Source of the DNA: Bacteroidia bacterium 43-41
Lineage (GTDB): Bacteria > Bacteroidota > Bacteroidia > Bacteroidales > Dysgonomonadaceae
Reading direction: 5' to 3'
DNA: 59,591 nt
Assembly: GCA_001898165.1 (NCBI GenBank)
Contig: MKTD01000038.1
Span: 1 to 59,591, forward strand
The notes under the pieces are model-generated. The model saw only the letters and a list, made by a program, of their open reading frames with translations. It had not been told where the DNA came from and did no database searches. Of the stretch, positions 18,813 to 26,575 are shown in pieces. The position numbers were made by a program, and so were the translations under genes. Each line of letters opens with the position of its first letter. Within the stretch, counting starts at the first letter, position 1.

Positions 18813-19148
18813 CTTAAAACCTAATTTCTTACAACCACTCCTAATCATCGTTTTAGCGAATATACTTCCTACAGCTCTAATTCCAATAATTAATATTTTG
18901 TTTTCTGCTATTTTGTCATTTAATTTGCATCAAAATATAAAGTTACAAAACAGATACTAATATAAAGTTTTGTCAACTCAATTTGTCAATTATCAGTTTT
19001 TATATGACAAGTGACAATATGGCTTAATAAAAATGTCTTGAGACACTGAAATTTTGTTATAGTTACAAATCTGAATATATAATTAACATTATAATATTGT
19101 GTTTGTCAACCGAAATGATTACTTTTGCAGTACTAAAATCAAACAACA
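18813..19148 (+). promoter_or_regulatory. AT-rich control region with repeated TTGTCA sites
   Basis: This 336-base region has no convincing gene. TTGTCA occurs at 18913-18918, 18970-18975, 18983-18988 and 19103-19108. The inverse TGACAA is at 19005-19010 and 19012-19017. The middle four form two direct pairs facing each other. This is a plausible operator array for the Xre-type regulator directly downstream; the last site overlaps the promoter spacer. Confidence 0.5.
19097..19127 (+). promoter_or_regulatory. Promoter of the Xre-ImmA gene
   Basis: TTG (19097-19099), a 20-base spacer and TACTTTTG (19120-19127) match the Bacteroidota consensus. A TTGTCA site sits inside the spacer, as expected for autorepression. 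Confidence 0.6.
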
Positions 19149-20213
19149 ATGGAAATAAAAGCGGTATTTGCAGAACGTTTTAAGTCAGCCCGTTTGATGA
19201 ATGGATTTTCATTGCAAGATTTGGCTGATGCATTAAATAATAAACTATCCCGTCAGGCATTACATCGTTATGAAAAAGGAGAAGTAATCCCGGATTCAGA
19301 GAAAATAAATATGCTGAGCAAGGCACTTAATGTAAGTCCAGATTACTTTTTCAGAACTACTAAAGTCGAGCTTAGTGATATTGAATATAGAAAATTAAAA
19401 AGAATGCCTCAAAAAGAAGTGGCAATCATTAACGAAACCACCAAAGAATATCTTTCTCGTTATTTGGAATTAGAAGAAATCATCGGACTTCCTCATAATT
19501 TCGAAAACCCTTTAAAAGACTTTGGCATTGTTACTACCTACGAGCAGGTAAATGAAGCCGCTGAACTTTTACGAAAAGAATGGTCTTTGGGAACTGGCCC
19601 AATATTCAATGTTGTAGAGCTCTTGGAAGACAAAAATATCAAAGTAGTTAGGCTAAATGTAGATGAAAACTTCGATGGACTACAAACTTTTGTAAATGGC
19701 TCTATTCCCGTTATGGCATATAATGAAAAAAAAGCCAATAAGCCTGACAGAATAAGGTTTACTCTTTTTCATGAATTGGCTCATTTACTTTTAGTGTTTG
19801 GGGATGTTACAGAAAAACAAAAGGAAACTTTATGTCATGAATTTGCAGGAGCGATGTTATTACCCGAAGATGCTATCAAAGCAGAGTTAGGAAATCATCG
19901 TAGTAAACTTTCTACTTTAGAATTAGGAAACATCAAAAAGCAATATGGAATTTCAATGCAAGCAATAGTAATGAGAGCTAAGGCTTGTGGTATTATAAAT
20001 GACTATTATACTCAACAATTTTTCTTTTTGATTAAACAACAAAATTGGAAAATAGATGAGCCTATAGAATATCAAGGAGTTGAAGAGAGCAACCGCTTTG
20101 AACAGCTTTTGTTCAGGGCTTTAATTGAGGACCAGATTTCAATGTCCAAAGCAGCATCTTTATCCAACAAGTCCTTAGCAGAATTTAAAAAGGAACATCA
20201 ACCTATGTTTTAG
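19149..20213 (+). CDS. Xre-family regulator fused to an ImmA/IrrE metallopeptidase
   Basis: The 354-residue protein begins with a Cro/C1-type helix-turn-helix at about 8-65 (SLQDLADALNNKLSRQALHR). The peptidase domain carries HELAH (His208, Glu209, His212) and the third zinc ligand in CHEFAGAMLLP near Glu231. ImmA-type proteases cleave repressors or antitoxins to switch on mobile-element or stress genes; Xre-ImmA fusions often act as antitoxin-like regulators. The gene has its own promoter with an operator array. A PIN-domain gene follows after 100 bases on the same strand. The island is more AT-rich than the core genes, consistent with transfer. Confidence 0.88.
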   Translation: MEIKAVFAERFKSARLMNGFSLQDLADALNNKLSRQALHRYEKGEVIPDSEKINMLSKALNVSPDYFFRTTKVELSDIEYRKLKRMPQKEVAIINETTKEYLSRYLELEEIIGLPHNFENPLKDFGIVTTYEQVNEAAELLRKEWSLGTGPIFNVVELLEDKNIKVVRLNVDENFDGLQTFVNGSIPVMAYNEKKANKPDRIRFTLFHELAHLLLVFGDVTEKQKETLCHEFAGAMLLPEDAIKAELGNHRSKLSTLELGNIKKQYGISMQAIVMRAKACGIINDYYTQQFFFLIKQQNWKIDEPIEYQGVEESNRFEQLLFRALIEDQISMSKAASLSNKSLAEFKKEHQPMF

Positions 20214-20313
20214 TGCTAATACTGAAAATGCCAAGAAACTTTTTGAAGGCGAAGATCTTTTATTTACGTCTTTCGTAAGAAATTTAAACAGTTTCTAAAT
20301 ACCTGTCGTAATA

Positions 20314-20826
20314 ATGAAATTAAAAATAGCTGTTACGGATGCTTGTATTTTTATAGATCTCTATGATTTAGGTCTTGTAGCTTCATTCTTCCAACTTGAA
20401 ATTGAGATACATACAACGTCTTCAGTTTATTTTGAATTGTATTCTGAACAGCAACAAGTTCTAAAAGCTTATCAATCCGTCAACAAACTTATTGTCCATA
20501 ATCTCATAGAAGAAGATTTTTTACAAATCCATTCAGAGTCCTACCCCAAATCTTTATCCGAAACAGATAAATCTGTATTGCATATTGCCAATAAAATAAA
20601 TGCCTGTGTATTAAGCAGTGATAAAACAGTACGTAATTGTGCAAAGAACAAAGACATTGAATATCACGGAATGATTTGGATTTTTGATAAGCTTGTGGAA
20701 GCGAATATTTTATCAGAAAAAGAAGCCGCTCACAAATTAAAACAACTCGTTGCTACAAATTTTATTTTTCAAAATAATAAGCCTTTAGTTGATGAAATAC
20801 AAAAACGGTTTAAGCTTTGGTCTTAA
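20314..20826 (+). CDS. PIN-like domain protein, probable toxin partner
   Basis: The 170-residue protein shows four PIN-type acidic positions: VTDACIFIDL (Asp9), FELYSE (Glu41), SETDKSVLHIA (Asp85) and LSSDKTVRN (Asp103). A helical C-terminal tail follows. PIN proteins are metal-dependent RNases. It follows the Xre-ImmA gene and has no promoter of its own that I can see, so it is likely coexpressed. The pairing suggests a toxin-antitoxin-like module, which is an inference. The 100-base gap contains a short open frame with protein-like sequence (see findings). Confidence 0.72.
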   Translation: MKLKIAVTDACIFIDLYDLGLVASFFQLEIEIHTTSSVYFELYSEQQQVLKAYQSVNKLIVHNLIEEDFLQIHSESYPKSLSETDKSVLHIANKINACVLSSDKTVRNCAKNKDIEYHGMIWIFDKLVEANILSEKEAAHKLKQLVATNFIFQNNKPLVDEIQKRFKLWS

Positions 20827-20835
20827 TCCGGTCGC

Positions 20836-21045
20836 TTATCCCTCTACAGAAAGAAATAAGATTTTCGTTTTATAAGACATTATATCATTCTGCGCGTCCT
20901 TAACTTTTCTTTTTTTATACTGTTTATATTTAGGTTGATTAGGCTCTAAATCATACTGGTATGGACTGTCTTTTAATTGGTTAATTCGTTTCAAATCTTC
21001 CAAGAAAGAGTTCGAATTTGCTCTCGCCGGATGTACGATATGCAT
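20836..21045 (-). CDS. Small ORF inside direct repeat copy 1
   Basis: A 69-codon frame from ATG at 21045. Its first ~45 residues (NSNSFLEDLKRINQLKDSPY) are shared with the 54-codon frame in copy 2, and the C-terminal parts then diverge. It overlaps the tRNA-like segment of the repeat. It may be a real small gene or only an open frame on a duplicated stretch. No family recognised. Confidence 0.25.
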   Translation of the reverse strand: MHIVHPARANSNSFLEDLKRINQLKDSPYQYDLEPNQPKYKQYKKRKVKDAQNDIMSYKTKILFLSVEG

Positions 21046-21161
21046 TGATAATCAGATTATTATTTAAATGCAGGACTAAAAGTCGGACTAATTGAACGTT
21101 AGCCCGGCTTTTTATTAAGTGGGTCTTAATAAACTGGATACAATTTTGATATTAACTCCAT
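20933..21161. repeat. Direct repeat, copy 1 (left of DUF2442/DUF4160 pair)
   Basis: About 229 bp that recur at 22036-22270 with few differences. The stretch from GGTTGATT to ATTAACTCCAT can be aligned end to end. It contains a tRNA-Arg 3'-end-like segment at 21008-21036 and a hairpin CGGACTAA / TTAGCCCG followed by GCTTTTT near 21092-21120. The two copies bracket two genes, the arrangement expected of an inserted cassette or a duplication. Confidence 0.85.
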
Positions 21162-21207
21162 TGTTCAATATATTTACGGCAAACGAAACGTCCTTCCTTT
21201 CGCTGAG

Positions 21208-21609
21208 TCAGGCCTCAATCAGTTCTTGACCTATCTGCTTCACGACATTTATAATTTCCTTCTCCCGTTCTTTTGAAGGCTTTTTATTTCCGCTTATATA
21301 AGCAGCCAAAAGGCTTTGTTTCATCCCTAGGCGCCGGGCAATCGCCGACACATTCAGTTCGGGATGTTTGCGGAAAATCCTTGCAACTCCTACAGGTTCC
21401 GGATCATCGTAGAGAAAGCTGTCCAGCGACATATCTTCGTCCACATCTCCCCAACGTATGCCGGAGTTGTCTATTTCGTAATTCTGGCGTTGTTCCGGGC
21501 TTGCATTCAGCAACCGCGGGTACCATAACAGCGATTGCCACAGTTCTCTTCCGTCATCAGTAAGGATGAAAATTTTTTCACCGTCAAACCATAATTTTTT
21601 AACTTTCAT
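21208..21609 (-). CDS. DUF2442 domain protein with C-terminal helix-turn-helix
   Basis: The 133-residue protein begins with a DUF2442-like domain (VKKLWFDGEKIFILTDDGRE, then LLWYPRLLNASPEQRQNYE). It ends with a Cro-type HTH at about 80-125 (LNVSAIARRLGMKQSLLAAY). DUF2442 proteins commonly sit next to DUF4160 proteins and are suspected toxin-antitoxin components. The DNA-binding half suggests this is the regulatory or antitoxin partner. It follows the DUF4160 gene by 33 bases on the same strand. Confidence 0.8.
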   Translation of the reverse strand: MKVKKLWFDGEKIFILTDDGRELWQSLLWYPRLLNASPEQRQNYEIDNSGIRWGDVDEDMSLDSFLYDDPEPVGVARIFRKHPELNVSAIARRLGMKQSLLAAYISGNKKPSKEREKEIINVVKQIGQELIEA

Positions 21610-21642
21610 AGCAATACTTGTTTTAATCCGGATTTCCAGGGA

Positions 21643-21879
21643 TTATTCCCCGAAAACCCTTTTCCATTCCTTAATAAAATTCTCCTTGTTCTCTTCGAGA
21701 ATACTTTCGGCAAGTTTCACATCTTTTAGTTTCAGTCCATTATTATATACTAACCGGAGATCCTCTTCAATTTCAAATTTTGCCTCTCCATCGCTACTCT
21801 TTACGTGAATATGAATAGGCTCATGATCACGTGTGTAGAAATAGAATCTTAATCCGAATAATATTAAAAGCGTTGGCAT
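21643..21879 (-). CDS. DUF4160 domain protein
   Basis: The 78-residue protein has the family start MPTLLILFGLRFYFYTRDHE followed by PIHIHVKSSDGEAKF. The conserved His-rich core (DHEPIHIHV) is intact. DUF4160 proteins are small, of unknown biochemical function, and are typically encoded next to DUF2442 as here. Upstream gene of the pair. Confidence 0.82.
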   Translation of the reverse strand: MPTLLILFGLRFYFYTRDHEPIHIHVKSSDGEAKFEIEEDLRLVYNNGLKLKDVKLAESILEENKENFIKEWKRVFGE

Positions 21880-21983
21880 AACTATTATATTTTACACCAC
21901 AAATATAGGTTATAAAATTATAACCTGCAAATATTTTGTGAATCATTTTACGTGAAATCTTCGTTCGTACTATAATTTTATTC

Positions 21984-22148
21984 TCACCTTTTTAATTTTA
22001 CTACTTTTGTCGTGATTTGAGGTTGTTTCCCTTTGGGTTGATTTTCTTCTAAATCATACTGGTATGGACTGTCTTTTAATTGGTTAATTCGTTTCAAATC
22101 TTCCAAGAAAGAGTTCGAATTTACTCCCTCCGGGCGTACGATATACAT
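21984..22148 (-). CDS. Small ORF inside direct repeat copy 2
   Basis: ATG at 22148 to TGA at 21984 encodes 54 residues, MYIVRPEGVNSNSFLEDLKR and onward, ending TTKVVKLKR. It is the counterpart of the frame at 20836-21045 and may represent the less damaged version. Function unknown, and coding status is uncertain. Confidence 0.3.
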   Translation of the reverse strand: MYIVRPEGVNSNSFLEDLKRINQLKDSPYQYDLEENQPKGKQPQITTKVVKLKR

Positions 22149-22270
22149 TGATAATCAGATTATTATTTAAATGCAGGACTAAAAGTCGGACTAATTAAAC
22201 GTTAGCCCGTTTTTTTATTATGGAAGAGTGGGTCTCAATAAACTGGCTACAATTTTGATATTAACTCCAT
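22036..22270. repeat. Direct repeat, copy 2 (right of DUF2442/DUF4160 pair)
   Basis: Counterpart of 20933-21161, about 235 bp, with small indels. Its tRNA-like segment is at 22111-22139 and its CTAAT...TTAGCCCG hairpin with a T run is near 22190-22217. Confidence 0.85.
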
Positions 22271-22290
22271 GAAGGGTTTCGTACTCATAA

Positions 22291-22340
22291 TAAAAAAAAT
22301 AATTGTCTATAAATGCCTGTAAAACATTTGATAGACAATT
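22291..22340 (-). terminator. Terminator of the tmRNA gene
   Basis: An interrupted stem of about 15 bp (AATTGTCTAT...ATAGACAATT) is followed on the minus strand by ATTATTTTTTTTA. Confidence 0.8.
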
Positions 22341-22355
22341 AAGAAGATTTATCTG

Positions 22356-22756
22356 TGGACCTGGAGGGATTCGAACCCTCGTCCAAACGAGGAATTAATT
22401 CGCTTTCTACATGCTTAGTCTCATTTTAATTGTAGGGAGAGAGCGCGACTGAAACCACCAAACTCAATCCTTAGCTTTTTATTTTTCGGAAAGGAGCCAA
22501 AGCTTCCCCTATCCTATCTCCGATTTGCCTGCACCACCTTATCGGCACGCTTCGAAGCCACAGCTTCCGGGTGATGTCTTGTCCCAACACCTTGGCTGGG
22601 ATTAAGCGATTAACCTACTGTACTTCGGTTACGCAGCAAGAGCGTAATTGTTATTATTGCCAGTTATAGCTTTGAAGATTGATATTAAAGTGCTAATCCA
22701 CAACGCACTGCATGCTTACAAACCACTTCTGCCCGCTGTCAAAACCGGTCAAGCCC
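22356..22756 (-). ncRNA. ssrA: Transfer-messenger RNA
   Basis: The minus strand begins GGGCTTGACCGGTTTTGACAG, the usual tmRNA start, and ends with a T arm GGGTTCGAATCCC and CAGGTCC that pairs with the 5' end. The tag frame at 22629-22661 encodes GNNNNYALAA before TAA. Length 401. tmRNA with SmpB rescues stalled ribosomes and tags the product for degradation. CCA is not fully encoded. Confidence 0.95.
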
Positions 22757-22781
22757 ATAATTGAATGATATGAATCAGACA

Positions 22782-22813
22782 CAAAGTTAATGAATTGGTT
22801 TAATATGAACAAA
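22782..22813 (-). promoter_or_regulatory. Promoter of ssrA
   Basis: On the minus strand TTTG (22810-22813), 20 bases and TAACTTTG (22782-22789) give a perfect Bacteroidota promoter. The transcript start lies about 20 bases before the mature 5' end, which fits RNase P trimming. Confidence 0.75.
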
Positions 22814-22927
22814 TTTTTTTGGAACTGTACGACAAATTACTTGCCTGGATACGAGTAAATAATATCTGTTGGCAACCTTCAAATCACAAATAGAGGTATT
22901 ATCCATCGTTTTTTGAATTAAAATCTC

Positions 22928-22935
22928 TATTTTTG
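22928..22935 (+). promoter_or_regulatory. -7 box for nfnA
   Basis: TATTTTTG matches TAnnTTTG. It overlaps an in-frame GTG at 22935, so the true start must be the ATG at 22956. Confidence 0.55.
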
Positions 22936-22955
22936 TGAGAAAATTGTCTGGTCAA

Positions 22956-23738
22956 ATGAACAAAATTATATCGAAGGAGAATTTTTCCGATAAAGTGGTC
23001 AAGTTCGAAATTGAAGCGCCGTTGATTGCCAAAAGCCGTAAAGCAGGCCACTTTGTGATGGTCAGGGTGGGTAAAAAGGGGGAAAGGGTGCCTTACACTA
23101 TCGCATCGTCAGACCCCATAAAAGGCACTATAACCCTTGTAATCCAGCGAGTTGGAAAATCATCGGAAAAGGTGTGCCAATTGGAGCCGGGAGATTACAT
23201 TACCGATCTGGTTGGCCCGTTGGGAAAAGCAACACACATCGAAAATTTCGGCACTGTCCTTTGCGCCGGTGGCGGTGTGGGTGTTGCCCCTATGCTTCCG
23301 ATAATTGAGGCCATGAAAAATGCGGGCAACAAAGTAATTACCGTCCTTGCTGCCAGAAACAAAGACTTGATTATCCTTGAAGATCAGGTTCGAAAATTTT
23401 CGGACGAAGTAATCGTTATGACCGACGACGGTTCTTACGGACAAAAAGGATTGATCACTGCCGGAGTGGAGCAGGTCATCCAGCGCGAGCCGGTGAATCT
23501 GTGCGTGACCATCGGTCCGGCAATCATGATGAAATTCGTATCGGAACTGACGAAAAAGTACAATGTGCCTACCGTTGCATCGCTTAACACAATTATGGTT
23601 GACGGCACCGGAATGTGCGGTGCATGCCGTGTTACGGTTGGGGGAGTCACCAAATTCGTCTGTGTTGACGGACCGGAGTTTGATGCCCATCAGGTGGATT
23701 TCGATGAAATGCTGATGCGGTTGAGGGCGTATAATTGA
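22956..23738 (+). CDS. nfnA: NfnA-type FAD/NAD(P)-binding flavoprotein (ferredoxin-NADP reductase subunit alpha / SudB-like)
   Basis: Starting at 22956 gives 260 residues. The FAD part carries GHFVMVR and RVPYTIASS. The nucleotide part has CAGGGVGVAPMLP. The [2Fe-2S] site near the end is TGMCGACRVTVGG with a further Cys in VCVDGPEFD. This is the dihydroorotate-dehydrogenase electron-transfer-subunit-like fold. Paired with the downstream GltD-like subunit it forms NADH-dependent reduced ferredoxin:NADP+ oxidoreductase (Nfn) or sulfide dehydrogenase. Electron bifurcation between NADH, NADPH and ferredoxin would suit an anaerobe. Cytosolic. Confidence 0.8.
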   Translation: MNKIISKENFSDKVVKFEIEAPLIAKSRKAGHFVMVRVGKKGERVPYTIASSDPIKGTITLVIQRVGKSSEKVCQLEPGDYITDLVGPLGKATHIENFGTVLCAGGGVGVAPMLPIIEAMKNAGNKVITVLAARNKDLIILEDQVRKFSDEVIVMTDDGSYGQKGLITAGVEQVIQREPVNLCVTIGPAIMMKFVSELTKKYNVPTVASLNTIMVDGTGMCGACRVTVGGVTKFVCVDGPEFDAHQVDFDEMLMRLRAYN

Positions 23739-23783
23739 GCAAAGACAAAAGAGCAAAGACAAAAGAGTAAAGACTAAAGACAA
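23737..23783. repeat. CAAAGAC-type intergenic short repeat
   Basis: The nfnA-nfnB gap consists of imperfect tandem copies of RAAAGAGCAAAGACA. The same kind of string separates ettA from its neighbour (7123-7155). Confidence 0.6.
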
Positions 23784-25256
23784 ATGCCAACACAAGAATA
23801 TTTGCAAGCGGAAAGGGCGCAGTTGTGGCGTGAAGAATTGCGTAAAACGATAAAAAACAAAGAGAGAACCGATCGCATCCGCGTAAAAATGCCGGAAGTT
23901 GATGCGAAAATCAGAAGCCGCACTTACGACGAAGTCAATATGGGACTTACTCCGGAGCAAGCGCAGGCAGAAGCGCAACGTTGCCTGGATTGCGTCAATC
24001 CCACCTGCATTACAGGTTGCCCGGTTGAAATAAACATCCCCAAGTTCATCAAGAATATCGAGCGCGGAGAATTTCTTGAAGCGGCAAAAGCGTTGAAGGA
24101 AACCAGCGCCCTACCTGCCGTTTGCGGTAGAGTTTGTCCGCAGGAAAGGCAGTGTGAGAGCCAATGTTTTTACACGCAGAAATTGGGTAAGGAACCTGTA
24201 GCTATCGGCCATTTGGAACGATTTGCCGCTGATTTCGAACGCGAAAGCGGAAACATCTCCATTCCCGAAATTGCGGCTTCTAATGGAATTAAGATTGCCG
24301 TAGTGGGCTCCGGCCCGGCAGGGCTGGCTTTTGCCGGCGACATGATCAAACGGGGTTACGATGTTACGGTCTTTGAAGCGCTGCATGAACTGGGAGGCGT
24401 TCTCCGGTACGGGATTCCGGAATTTCGTTTGCCCAATGACATCGTGGACATAGAAATAGACGTACTGAAACAAATGGGTGTCAAGTTCATCACCAATTGC
24501 ATCATAGGAAAGACCATTTCGCAGGAAGATTTGAAAGCCGACGGCTATCAGGGTATTTTCATCGGAAGCGGTGCAGGATTACCAAATTTCATGAACATCC
24601 CGGGCGAAAATCTCATCGGGGTGATGTCGTGTAACGAATACCTCACGCGGGTAAACCTGATGCAAGCTGCCGATCCAGAAAGCGATACACCCGTGCAAAT
24701 GGGGAAAAAAGTAGCCGTCATCGGCGGAGGCAACACAGCGATGGACGCCGTACGGACGGCCCGCCGGTTAGGCGCTGAAAAAGCAATGATTGTCTATCGC
24801 CGTTCGGAAGAAGAGATGCCGGCACGTGTTGAGGAGGTGAAGCATGCCAAAGAAGAAGGAATAGAGTTCTTGACCCTGCACAATCCCATTCGCTACGAAG
24901 GTGACGAGCGCGGCCGTGTACAGCGGATGGTGTTGCAGCGGATGAAGCTTGGCGAGCCCGATTCCTCAGGGAGGAGAAAACCCGTTGCTATTGAAGGCGA
25001 TACGATAAGTGTAGATGTGGACGAAGTGATTGTGAGCGTAGGCGTATCGCCAAACCCACTGATACCATCCACTTTTTCGGGATTGGAAATCACATCGTGG
25101 GGAACGGTTGTGGTAAATGCCGATACCATGCAAACGGCCGATAAAGCCATTTTTGCCGGCGGCGATATCGTTCGCGGCGGCGCAACGGTCATTCTTGCCA
25201 TGGGCGACGGCAGAAAGGCTGCCAAAGCGATGCACGCGGCAATGAGCGGCTTTTAA
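23784..25256 (+). CDS. nfnB: NfnB-type NADPH-dependent oxidoreductase (glutamate synthase small-subunit-like)
   Basis: The 490-residue protein has an N-terminal [4Fe-4S] domain (RCLDCVNPTCITGCPVEINI and CGRVCPQERQCESQC), a FAD motif GSGPAGLAFAG and an NADP motif GGGNTAMDAVRTARRLGA. It ends in the FAD-closing segment FAGGDIVRGGATVI. It would be the NADPH side of an Nfn complex with the preceding gene; without a glutamate synthase large subunit nearby, the Nfn role is preferred. The 45-base gap holds only short repeats. Its stop overlaps the convergent tolC-like gene by four bases. Confidence 0.85.
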   Translation: MPTQEYLQAERAQLWREELRKTIKNKERTDRIRVKMPEVDAKIRSRTYDEVNMGLTPEQAQAEAQRCLDCVNPTCITGCPVEINIPKFIKNIERGEFLEAAKALKETSALPAVCGRVCPQERQCESQCFYTQKLGKEPVAIGHLERFAADFERESGNISIPEIAASNGIKIAVVGSGPAGLAFAGDMIKRGYDVTVFEALHELGGVLRYGIPEFRLPNDIVDIEIDVLKQMGVKFITNCIIGKTISQEDLKADGYQGIFIGSGAGLPNFMNIPGENLIGVMSCNEYLTRVNLMQAADPESDTPVQMGKKVAVIGGGNTAMDAVRTARRLGAEKAMIVYRRSEEEMPARVEEVKHAKEEGIEFLTLHNPIRYEGDERGRVQRMVLQRMKLGEPDSSGRRKPVAIEGDTISVDVDEVIVSVGVSPNPLIPSTFSGLEITSWGTVVVNADTMQTADKAIFAGGDIVRGGATVILAMGDGRKAAKAMHAAMSGF

Positions 25257-26575
25257 CCCCCCACTATCTTCCCACTGATCTGCAACAGCGAAATTTCGTA
25301 AAGCTTAGTGTTGTACTGCGCTGTGAGTAACCGTTGCTCGGCCTGGAGAAGGCCTACCTGCGCCTCACGCAACAGGATCCCTGATAAGTCACCCAGTTTA
25401 TACCTGTCCATGGCAATTTCATAGTTGATCTGCGCATTTTCCAAACTCTCTTTTTCGAGGTTAGTGAGCAGGATATTGTTTTGATAAGCGAGCCACATAT
25501 TCGCAAAATCGCTTTGCAGCATGAGTTTCTGGCGTTCAACCAGAAGTTCGCGGCTACTGATCCTTATCCGCGCATTTTTCTGCTCACGGCTTCTGTTAAA
25601 CCCGTCGAAGATGTCGAAGCCCAATGTAACCCCTACACTTGGGCCCCAGTTCCGCTGCTTGCTAAGGCTCCCTTTATTGTAATCAAAATGTGTAAATCCG
25701 TATCCGCCATTCAACCGCAGGTAAGGATAATTCCGGCTTTGCAGTGTCTTTAGATCGAGCTCGCTCAGGAGCTTGTTCTTTTCGGTTAAAAGCAGCACGG
25801 CATTTACTTTCATCATGTTGTCGAAAAGCTCGGATTTCGACAGCATCGGGTTAAACGAGATGGTTGTATCGGCAGCCATAAATTGTTGTTCAACATTATC
25901 CGTCCCCATCATTTCATTCAACCGGATGCGTGAACTGTGCAAAACTTCGTATTGTTGGATCAGTTGCGAACTGTCCGTATTGAAGTCCACGCGTGCCTGT
26001 TGTAAGTCGAGTCGGGAGAGCGAACCTATCTGATAACGCGCTTCAACAATCCGCAACCGCTCCCGCGAAAGATTCACTGCCTGGCGTAAATTCCGCATTT
26101 GTAACGTTTGCCGGACGTAGTTGTAGTATTCTGCCGAAATATCGGCAATAAAGTTTTCCACAGCCAGCCGTGTATTCAGTTCGCCAACCGATCTCAGCTC
26201 CTGCAGGCGTTTATAGTTTGTTTGAACCTTGAATCCTTCAAAGATCGTCCAATTCAGGTTTAATCCGGCATCGAGGGTTTGCGTTCCGGAATTTCTTGTC
26301 GAGACGGTTTCGCTGCCATCGGCCGGAAATTGATCGGAATTGCTTTGGCGGACGCTATAACCCGAATTCAGGCCTACGGAAGGGAGGAATCCGGCATTGC
26401 CCGGCGTTACGTTATTGTCGGAAATCTGTTGTTCGTTCCTGCTGATTTTCAGATCGTAGTTGTTCTCTAAACCAACACGTATCACTTCATTCAAATCGAT
26501 AACTGTTTGAGCATTCGATAAGAAAGGCAATAAAAGCGCAATAGCCGTAAAAGCGGATCTCTTTAATCTAAACAT
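25253..26575 (-). CDS. TolC-family outer-membrane efflux protein
   Basis: The 440-residue protein has a signal peptide (MFRLKRSAFTAIALLLPFLSNAQ) and two outer-membrane-efflux repeats of long helices and short strands (VIRVGLENNYDLKISRNEQQ near the start; FDIFDGFNRSREQKNARI in the second half). TolC-type trimers form the exit duct for RND pumps. It overlaps the RND gene by 13 bases and is the last gene of a three-gene efflux operon. Confidence 0.9.
   Translation of the reverse strand: MFRLKRSAFTAIALLLPFLSNAQTVIDLNEVIRVGLENNYDLKISRNEQQISDNNVTPGNAGFLPSVGLNSGYSVRQSNSDQFPADGSETVSTRNSGTQTLDAGLNLNWTIFEGFKVQTNYKRLQELRSVGELNTRLAVENFIADISAEYYNYVRQTLQMRNLRQAVNLSRERLRIVEARYQIGSLSRLDLQQARVDFNTDSSQLIQQYEVLHSSRIRLNEMMGTDNVEQQFMAADTTISFNPMLSKSELFDNMMKVNAVLLLTEKNKLLSELDLKTLQSRNYPYLRLNGGYGFTHFDYNKGSLSKQRNWGPSVGVTLGFDIFDGFNRSREQKNARIRISSRELLVERQKLMLQSDFANMWLAYQNNILLTNLEKESLENAQINYEIAMDRYKLGDLSGILLREAQVGLLQAEQRLLTAQYNTKLYEISLLQISGKIVGG

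Noticed and set aside
23160-23978. 272-codon open frame antisense to nfnA/nfnB
   Set aside because: Spans two real genes and their gap, and shows no recognisable motif.
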